This document shows, piece by piece, positions 57,386 to 64,000 of a stretch of DNA of 64,000 nucleotides (positions within the stretch are counted from its first letter, which is position 1; each line of letters starts with the position of its first letter). The notes under the pieces are model-generated. The model made no database searches. It was not told the DNA's origin and worked only from the letters and a program-made list of their open reading frames with translations. The position numbers and the translations under genes were made by a program. The DNA is from Vitis vinifera (lineage: Eukaryota; Streptophyta; Magnoliopsida; Vitales; Vitaceae), in the NCBI RefSeq assembly GCF_030704535.1, contig NC_081818.1, forward strand, positions 28,786,001 through 28,850,000, read 5' to 3'.

Positions 57386-57674
57386 ATATTTGGTTTTTAA
57401 AAATATTAAAAACAGAAATAAAATAGTTATTAAAAAATAATATTTTTTATGTTTTGTTTCATTGTAAAAATACATTAAAAAAATAAAATATAATTAAAAG
57501 TTCATGTAATTTTAAATTATTTAATCTATACATAAAAGAGAGAAATGAGTTTTAAATAATACATAAAAATAATTTATTAACTTTAAATTTATCTTTTATT
57601 TTCCTCCACTTTCTCTTTCTTTTTACTTTTCTTCTTTGTTACTTTCTCTCAAATTTTTCGTGAACTAAACATAG
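57385..57674. mobile_element. MITE candidate, same ends as 25685-26221
   Basis: GCTATATTTGGTTTTTAAA at the left faces GTGAACTAAACATAGAC at the right. The duplication is not clear. Confidence 0.4.
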
Positions 57675-57679
57675 ACTAA

Positions 57680-57957
57680 GCTAATGTTTATTTTTTGACT
57701 GAATAAAAAAACTAAAATATTTGATTTTTTTCATTTAGTTAAAAGCAACCTATTGATATTAACCAACATAATTAAAATAAATATGTTATCAATATATTTA
57801 ATTTAGTTATGTCCGTTAGTATCAAAAGGTTAAGGTTACTTTTACCTGCTTAGAAAGAGTCAAATATTTTGAACAGAAAATGTTATTTTTATCTGCTTAG
57901 AAAGAGTCAAATATTTTGACATTTTCTGTTTAGCAAAAAATAAAACAAACATCACCT
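57680..57957. mobile_element. Tourist-like MITE with an internal tandem duplication
   Basis: Left end ATGTTTATTTTTTGACTG faces AAAACAAACATCACC at the right. It shares its middle with 47489-47709. The run CTGCTTAGAAAGAGTCAAAT occurs twice (about 57847 and 57893), a duplication of about 46 bp absent from the other copy. Confidence 0.65.
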
Positions 57958-57959
57958 AA

Positions 57960-58560
57960 ATATCTTTTAATCAACTTGTTATTTTCCTCCAAATCTTAAG
58001 AAAATAAAAATTACATGCCTCTTCATTTTTATCATTATCAAAGACATCTCCATGATCTATGTGAGTTTTATGAGATCGAAGGGGAAGGAATTTGACTAGG
58101 AGAAAATGATGGGTTTTGAGATGGGGAAGAAGATAGTGTTTGTGAGGGGGTTTTATGGGTATTTCAAAAATTGAAGTTGGGGTGTATTTGGTTGATGACT
58201 TGATGTATGAGTTTGGTAAGGTAGGTAAAGAAGAGGTCTTAAAATTAAAAACAGAGGTACAAGTATACCAACCTTTCAAAATAAGATTCTCCAATGTGAT
58301 TGGATAGAATCAAGTCAAGCATCTGTAAACATTTAGCAGTAGATGTTGAAGAAGACACTTCCCTTTTATGTTACAAGATTCAAAATCATGAAATATCAAG
58401 GTACACAAAGAGAGGAAGTGTCAATTACATCATGGTGTATGAGAAGGGGGAAAGGAACCCTACATTTGAATTGCTATATTTACAGAAAAATCAGCAAGAG
58501 ATGGTGAAATTTACAATCTTCATGGTGAATTTACTTGAACACATGCAGATTCAGGTCGCA
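57960..58560. other. 3' flank of the PPR gene; no separate gene
   Basis: Open frames on both strands here (58000-58570) are low-complexity or antisense to UTR sequence, and no family was recognised. Confidence 0.4.
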
Positions 58561-58567
58561 AAGCCGA

Positions 58568-60595
58568 TCATGATTTAGAAATCCCTCTTTCCCTCATTCT
58601 GTTCATAATTTGAGATGCATCATTGAGTCTATTTGCCCTTTCATAAATGCTTGCAACAACAAGATGCAACTCTTTCTTGTTGATGTTGGGATCAGAATCC
58701 AGCCTTTCAAACAGTGAATCTACCATCTGAAAATCTCCTCTGGCTCCATAGAGACTCAGCATCTGGAAGTGAACTTCATCTGAGAAAACACACCCCTCTT
58801 CCTCCATCTCCTTGTATATTGCATCAGCCTTCTCGAATTCCCTCAACTTCCCACATGCATTCAGGACAAGAGCAATTACATTAGAATCAGGGAAGTATCC
58901 TGCTCCTCTCATCTTGTCGAACACCTCAATGACATTTGTGTGCTTCCTGTTCCTTGAGAAAAGATCAATCATACACCCAAATACAGTTATATCCTTCACC
59001 TCCCCTGCATCAAAGGCCTGACGAAAAACCCATGTTGCCTCTTCTATCCGCCCAGCTCCAGCAAGAATTGTAATGGCGGTCTCCCTGGGGATATTGTCTG
59101 GGCGCTTGAGTTCATGGAGCAAGCGCTTGGCATGGGCAACCAGGCCTGCTCTCTCATAAGCCACAATCATTGTCTGATAAAGAACCTGATCAATCTCAAT
59201 GCCCGAGCTCCTCAGCTTTTGAAACAGCATTGCTGCCCGATCCAGTTTCCCTGCCTTGTCCCATATAGATATAATTGTCGAGTACGTGATGGCATTTGGT
59301 TCTATACCTCTATTCTGCATCTCTTGAACTAGATTTGTAGCTTTTTCATGCTCAAGAGACTTCCCATAGATCTTAATCATGGTGTTGTAAGTAACAACAT
59401 TCTGCTCAATATCCTTCCTCTGCATCAGTCTGAAAAGATGAATGGCTTCCCCGAAAAGCTCAGCCTCACCATAAACCCTCAAAAGGGTATTGTAACTAAC
59501 AATGCCCGGTTCAATTCCCATCTTCCTCATGCTCCAAAACAGTCTGTCAGCTTCCTTAGCCATATCCAGCTGCCCATAAACATCTATCATAACATTGCAA
59601 GTGGTAAGATCAAGTGGGCACCTGACCTCATTCATCTCCGAGAACACAGACAATGCCTCAACATATTTTCCATTCTCAACATACATGCTTAACAGCGTAG
59701 AGTAACTAACTGTATCAGGCATAACACCCCCTGCCCTCATCTCTGGAAGTAGAAGCCGGGCTTCGCGAAAAAGCTTAGCTTTCCCGAACACATTAATCAT
59801 AGAATTGTAAGCAACAAGGTCCGGCGAAATCCCCGACCGCTTCAACCTGGAAAAAATCGATATCGCCTTCGAGTAATCACAGAGCTTGCGCGACAACTCA
59901 ATGAGATTACTATACAAAACAAGGTCACCCGAAACACGGTCTTGCTCCATTTTCTGGAGCCAGGAAAGAGCAGAATCGAACATACCCTCCTTCCCAAAAT
60001 GTGTTATAAGCGTAGAATAAGTGTACCTGTCAGGCGCAAGCGCTCTCTGACGCATTTCTTCGAACAGCCCGTGTGCGAGCTCCCACTGCTTCGCCCGAAG
60101 CACATTTCGGATAACAACATTGTAGGCGAACACAGAAGGCGAATACGAAGCCTCCTCGTTGATCCAATCGAGAAGCGCAAGCGAGCGCTGCCAATCGGGC
60201 TCGCGAGAGAGAAGCGAAACCATGAAACGAATCGAAAGCTGCCTCCCTTTGTAGGGCGACATGAGAGAGTAGAGCTCTTGCTCGTTCGACGTCTGGCTGA
60301 TTGACGCCAATAGCTCGTCCATGTCCACACTGTGGTCCAAATGTACCACACGCTGCTTTCTGGGACGGTGCTGGCGAGAAGACGATAGCAACGACGTCGT
60401 TTCATCTGGTAGTCTTCTCCAGACATCTTTAAACACCGAGACAAGTATGAAACAGGCTCTGTGTTTCTGGGTCTTGTTGAATGGTGAGAAAATGTTGGTT
60501 TTGATATATGAAATGTGAGGAGAAAAGAACGAGGACGAAGAAGATGGAAGTAGGTCCACTGCCATGGAAGTAGCAGATAACGAGAGCGTAGACAT
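58568..60595 (-). CDS. P-class pentatricopeptide repeat protein, At5g39980-like (chloroplast)
   Basis: An intronless frame of 675 residues. The ATG at 60595 (MSTLSLSATSMAVDLLPS) is chosen because the upstream codons begin with a non-ATG start. A Ser/Thr-rich, acid-poor first 60 residues look like a plastid transit peptide. From about residue 150 there are some 13 PPR motifs of 35 residues, for example VFAYNVVIRNVLRAKQWELA, DLVAYNSMINVFGKAKLFRE, IVSYNTLLRVYGEAELFGEA and AITYSTIISIWDKAGKLDRA. There is no E, DYW or SMR tail. P-class PPR proteins bind organelle RNA one base per repeat and guard ends, splicing or translation. Layout and length fit Arabidopsis At5g39980 (EMB3140), whose loss is embryo-lethal; orthology is supported by the neighbouring GT14 gene. 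No RNA target can be read from this alone. Confidence 0.93.
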   Translation of the reverse strand: MSTLSLSATSMAVDLLPSSSSSFFSPHISYIKTNIFSPFNKTQKHRACFILVSVFKDVWRRLPDETTSLLSSSRQHRPRKQRVVHLDHSVDMDELLASISQTSNEQELYSLMSPYKGRQLSIRFMVSLLSREPDWQRSLALLDWINEEASYSPSVFAYNVVIRNVLRAKQWELAHGLFEEMRQRALAPDRYTYSTLITHFGKEGMFDSALSWLQKMEQDRVSGDLVLYSNLIELSRKLCDYSKAISIFSRLKRSGISPDLVAYNSMINVFGKAKLFREARLLLPEMRAGGVMPDTVSYSTLLSMYVENGKYVEALSVFSEMNEVRCPLDLTTCNVMIDVYGQLDMAKEADRLFWSMRKMGIEPGIVSYNTLLRVYGEAELFGEAIHLFRLMQRKDIEQNVVTYNTMIKIYGKSLEHEKATNLVQEMQNRGIEPNAITYSTIISIWDKAGKLDRAAMLFQKLRSSGIEIDQVLYQTMIVAYERAGLVAHAKRLLHELKRPDNIPRETAITILAGAGRIEEATWVFRQAFDAGEVKDITVFGCMIDLFSRNRKHTNVIEVFDKMRGAGYFPDSNVIALVLNACGKLREFEKADAIYKEMEEEGCVFSDEVHFQMLSLYGARGDFQMVDSLFERLDSDPNINKKELHLVVASIYERANRLNDASQIMNRMRERGISKS

Positions 60596-60774
60596 GTTAA
60601 CCCACACTTCCCAACTGTACCAGAAATGGCTTTACTAATACTAACTACTAATTTTTCTACAAATATTATTAGTAATCTTAAGAAAAAATAGAAGATATGA
60701 AGGTTAATGAATTATTTTTATATTGCTTAAAATTTATATTTTAAGCATAATAATAATAAAAATAAATATTATTT

Positions 60775-60803
60775 ATGATTATTATTATTATTATTATTAT
60801 TAT
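60775..60803. repeat. (ATT)n microsatellite
   Basis: ATTATTATT run about 180 bp upstream of the PPR gene start. Confidence 0.9.
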
Positions 60804-60949
60804 TCACCTCCGAAAATAGATTTTACATATTTAGATGGTATAATCCCATGAAAAGAAAAGGAATTTTTTTTTTCTCAATTTCACACTTTCTTTTCCGAGT
60901 TATTTGATTAGATGGGTTGTTCCAGCCCTAAATTTGAAAATCCAACCTC

Positions 60950-63460
60950 CATTTTTTAAAATTCTTTTTAATAGAAATAGTCTCATTTTTACATGTAAAT
61001 AATGAAAATTGTAAAAGATATTTATATTAAAAATAAATTTATTTTCAAATAAAACTGTGGGAGGATTGGATTTAAAAATTTGGATTATTTTATGAAATAT
61101 TTGATTAAAGGGGATAAGATACATATTTCAAAAAGTAACTTCAATATTTTAAAAATTATATATATATATATATATCCTCACTTTCACTTTTTTAACCTTA
61201 AACTTTTTATGTGATATTTTTTTACACTTACAAATTTTTATATTGACATAAGATTGGAATTAATAAATTGTTGAAGGGACTTCTTATCTAAAAGAATGGT
61301 ATATGTTATTTTTTCAAAAGAGAAAAGTACTTTCTTTTTCAAATTGGGGTTTTAAAGTAACGCTTTAATCAAATTACCCTTATCTAATCCCATTTAACAA
61401 ATTAATTCTTCCTTTTTTTCCATCTATTTCACATTGCATTTTTTCTTTGTTTTCCCTCTATTTCACACTGATTGTACTATCACAACAAGAGTTTTTTCTC
61501 GGAAAAGTCCAAAGTCCAAACCTTAACCCTTGAATTGCTAGTTTTTAGTCTCGCCTTGCAAAACCCTAACTCTAGGAAGATGTTTCACACGACAAGTCTT
61601 CTTTTTATCACCAACACCAAGTACCATTGTGTTCAAAATTTAGAGCCTTTCAATTTGTTCTGTAAGTATCTGACCCATTTGATTTTTTATTCAAAGCGCA
61701 ACAATTTGGGATTGATTGTTGAGAAAACCATTTCAAAGAGAATCAATCCAACAATTCAAACTTTTAGACTTCTTGACCATCAAATAAATCGTTGAATTTG
61801 CCCCGTGTATTGGATTGAATTCTTGAACCAATGTTTATGCCATTGAATTCTGTCTTTATTTTATCGTGCTAAGTTTCTGGAAGCATAAAGTAAGACAATT
61901 AGATTTAAATGTGAATGTTATGAATGACATTGAATTATTAAGTATGTCTCTTAATACACAACTTGTATACATGAAGTACATATAAATAATAGTGCATCAT
62001 AGCCAATATTTGTGATCAAACTTAACTTTTTAACAGAAATAGTCTTACTTTTTTCTTGAAAAATTAATGTTTACATGTAAAATAATTGAAATGATGATGA
62101 CTATTTATATAAAAATGGATTATTTTTCAAATAAAAATATGAGAGGGTTGGATTTACAAATTTGGATTATTTTATGAAATATTTGATTAAAAACAATAAG
62201 ATAAATATCTATATTTGAAAAAATAACTTTCAATATTTTAAAAATTACATACATTACCTCCCTTTCACTTTTTAAATCTTAAACTTTTTTGACTTCATAT
62301 TTTTTAAACTTGAACTTTTTATCTTGACGGGATGTAGGGGTTAATAAATTATTGAATGGTATCCTTATTTAAAAGAATGGTAATTTTTATATAATCTCAT
62401 TTAACAAATTAATTCTACCTTTTTTTCCCCTCCATTTCACACTGGATTGTGCTATTACAATAAGAGATTTCTTGGAAAGGTCCAAACCATCAATCTTGAA
62501 TTGCTAGTTTTCAATCTTGTTCGATGGCCTTGCAAAACCTTAACTCCAATATGATGTGTACATTGTAAAGTTTTTTTCCCCTTTGCTTGGATACATTGTG
62601 ACCAGTTCCAATATAAAAGTTCCTTTATTCTCTCTTAATTTTACCTTTTCATCCTATATTCAACATAGTTCCTTTTTGTTTAAGATGGTAGAAATTTGAA
62701 ATTCGATCCTATTTTAGTGGAGATGGGAGAACACCAAAAAATGCAGCAAATACAATGTTTCACATTGATTTCTCTTGAAGTTTGTAATGTCTCAATATCC
62801 AGGGCCTTTCGATTTGTTCTGTAGAGATTTGACTCATTCGATTTTTATTCAAGGTGCAACAATTTGGGATTGGTTGTTGAGAAAACCGTTTTGAAGAGAA
62901 TCGATCCAACAATCTTGTCAGCTTATTGGCCATCAAGTAAACTATTGAATTTGCCCTGTGTATTGGATTGAATTATTGAATCAATATTGTTTATGCCACC
63001 AAATTTTACCTTTGCTTTATAGTGTTGAGTTTTTGGTATAAGAAAGTAAGACCATTAGTTTAAATGTGAATGTCATGAATGCCATTCAATTATTAGGTGT
63101 GTCTTTTAATATAAGGATTATATACATGAAGTACATATAATATCCATAGCCTTTTGATTTGTTTTGTAGAGATTTGACTCCTTCAATTTTTATTCAAGGT
63201 GCAACAATTTGGGTTTGGTTGTTGAGCAAACCATTTTGGAGAGAATCGATCCAACAATCTTGTCGGTTTATTGGTCATCAAGTAAACCGTTGACTTTGCC
63301 TTATGTATTAGATTGAATTATTGAACCAATGTTTATACCACCAAATTTTGCCTTTGTTTTGTGGTGTTGAGTTTTTGGTATAAAAAAGTAAGGCAATTAG
63401 ATTTAAATGTGAATGTTATGAATGACATTGAATTATTAGGTATGTCTCTTAATATAAGGC
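60950..63460. repeat. Non-coding tandem repeat, two long copies and one partial
   Basis: Copy 1 (about 60950-61990) and copy 2 (about 62025-63145) run in the same order: ATTTGGATTATTTTATGAAA at 61078 and 62159, CTTGAATTGCTAGTTTT at 61529 and 62494, GCAACAATTTGGGATTG at 61698 and 62847, ATACATGAAGTACATATAA at 61967 and 63122. A third partial copy (63146-63460) repeats only the last third. No long frame is shared by the copies. Confidence 0.85.
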
Positions 63461-64000
63461 AATGACATGAGTCATGACACGGGTCCTAACATGTATCCAA
63501 CGTCATGTTTTGTGCCACCATAATGTCATGAGGTCTAGTACAACATGTCATGTCACGCATCCTAGTATGAGTCTTATAAATTAGATTGTCATTACATGGG
63601 TTAATTTTTTTTTACAAAAATACAATAATGTTAAAATATATTTTTTAAAATATGAAATTTCTAATTTACAAAAATACTAAAATTATATTTTCAAAGGATA
63701 ACTTTCAAGCAAATTTCTTCTTTAGAAATAGTTTTAAAACAAAGTAAATTATTATCATTTTGTCAAAATCCTCGTATCTAACAGAATGGCTTGATACCCA
63801 GGACTCATAGTTCTAAAAGTAAGGCCATGGTCCAAGGAGGGTCAGCCCCAGCCTAGAGCTTGAAGCAGTTTAGTAAACCACATCTAAGTTAGAGGTAAGT
63901 TGTTAGATCACAGCCCATCATGGGGAGGGTTCATTTTACAAAAATTACCAAAATTACAATTTTAAAGTTATATGACCAGGGGTCTAGCCAATTGACTGGT
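63461..64000. other. Right edge, unassigned spacer
   Basis: A stretch rich in ATGTCATG/GTCATGAC words (63465-63590), then mixed sequence with CCCATCATGGGGAGGG near 63917. No gene recognised. Confidence 0.4.

Noticed and set aside
57971-58294. 107-codon minus-strand frame
   Set aside because: No recognisable family, biased composition, and close to the PPR 3' end.
61472-61795. 107-codon plus-strand frame
   Set aside because: It sits in the tandem repeat and the frame is not kept in the other copies.

Overview
The window is nuclear DNA of a dicot plant, most likely grapevine (Vitis) or a close relative. The evidence is about 30-35 % GC spacers, GT-AG introns, plant-specific families (KONJAC-type GMPPA, ALDH10, GT14, P-class PPR, DEL-type E2F), many short TIR elements with 3-bp TTA/TAA duplications, and 5'-truncated LINEs that keep only the zf-RVT region or the 3' tail. 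The species is my inference. Exon models were built by hand from ORFs, splice sites and remembered family sequences; no search was run.

Left part (1-26 kb). The first five exons of an atypical E2F (DEL) gene lie on the minus strand, run off the left edge and carry a LINE remnant in the last visible intron. Next come SEC13 (minus; COPII coat and nuclear pore), Golgi alpha-mannosidase II (plus; N-glycan trimming) and, convergent with it, a 15-exon GMPPA/KONJAC-like gene (minus; GDP-mannose supply). SEC13, mannosidase II and GMPPA all serve the secretory and glycosylation route, but the adjacency may be chance.

Middle (26-44 kb). An ALDH10 aminoaldehyde/betaine-aldehyde dehydrogenase (minus, 15 exons) is intact but has changes in the substrate pocket. 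Two intronless BCS1-like AAA-ATPase genes follow in tandem (minus); the copy at 32-33.5 kb is split by a frameshift and the copy at 36-37 kb is whole. From 37 to 43 kb there is repeat-rich spacer with a roughly 1.4-1.6 kb tandem duplication, microsatellites and a 150-158 bp tandem repeat.

Right part (43-64 kb). Two strong plus-strand hairpins at 43.63-43.73 and 44.69-44.81 kb look like microRNA precursors of the miR4376/miR3627/miR5225/miR391 group, the first with a TATA box just upstream. A diverged duplicated segment without a recognisable gene follows. Then come a GT14 (glucuronosyltransferase-like) gene with a 4-kb intron and a single-exon PPR gene (both minus). In Arabidopsis the likely orthologues At5g39990 and At5g39980 are also neighbours, so this pair looks like conserved microsynteny. 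The last 3 kb is a non-coding tandem repeat.

No CRISPR, operon, rRNA or standard tRNA gene was seen.
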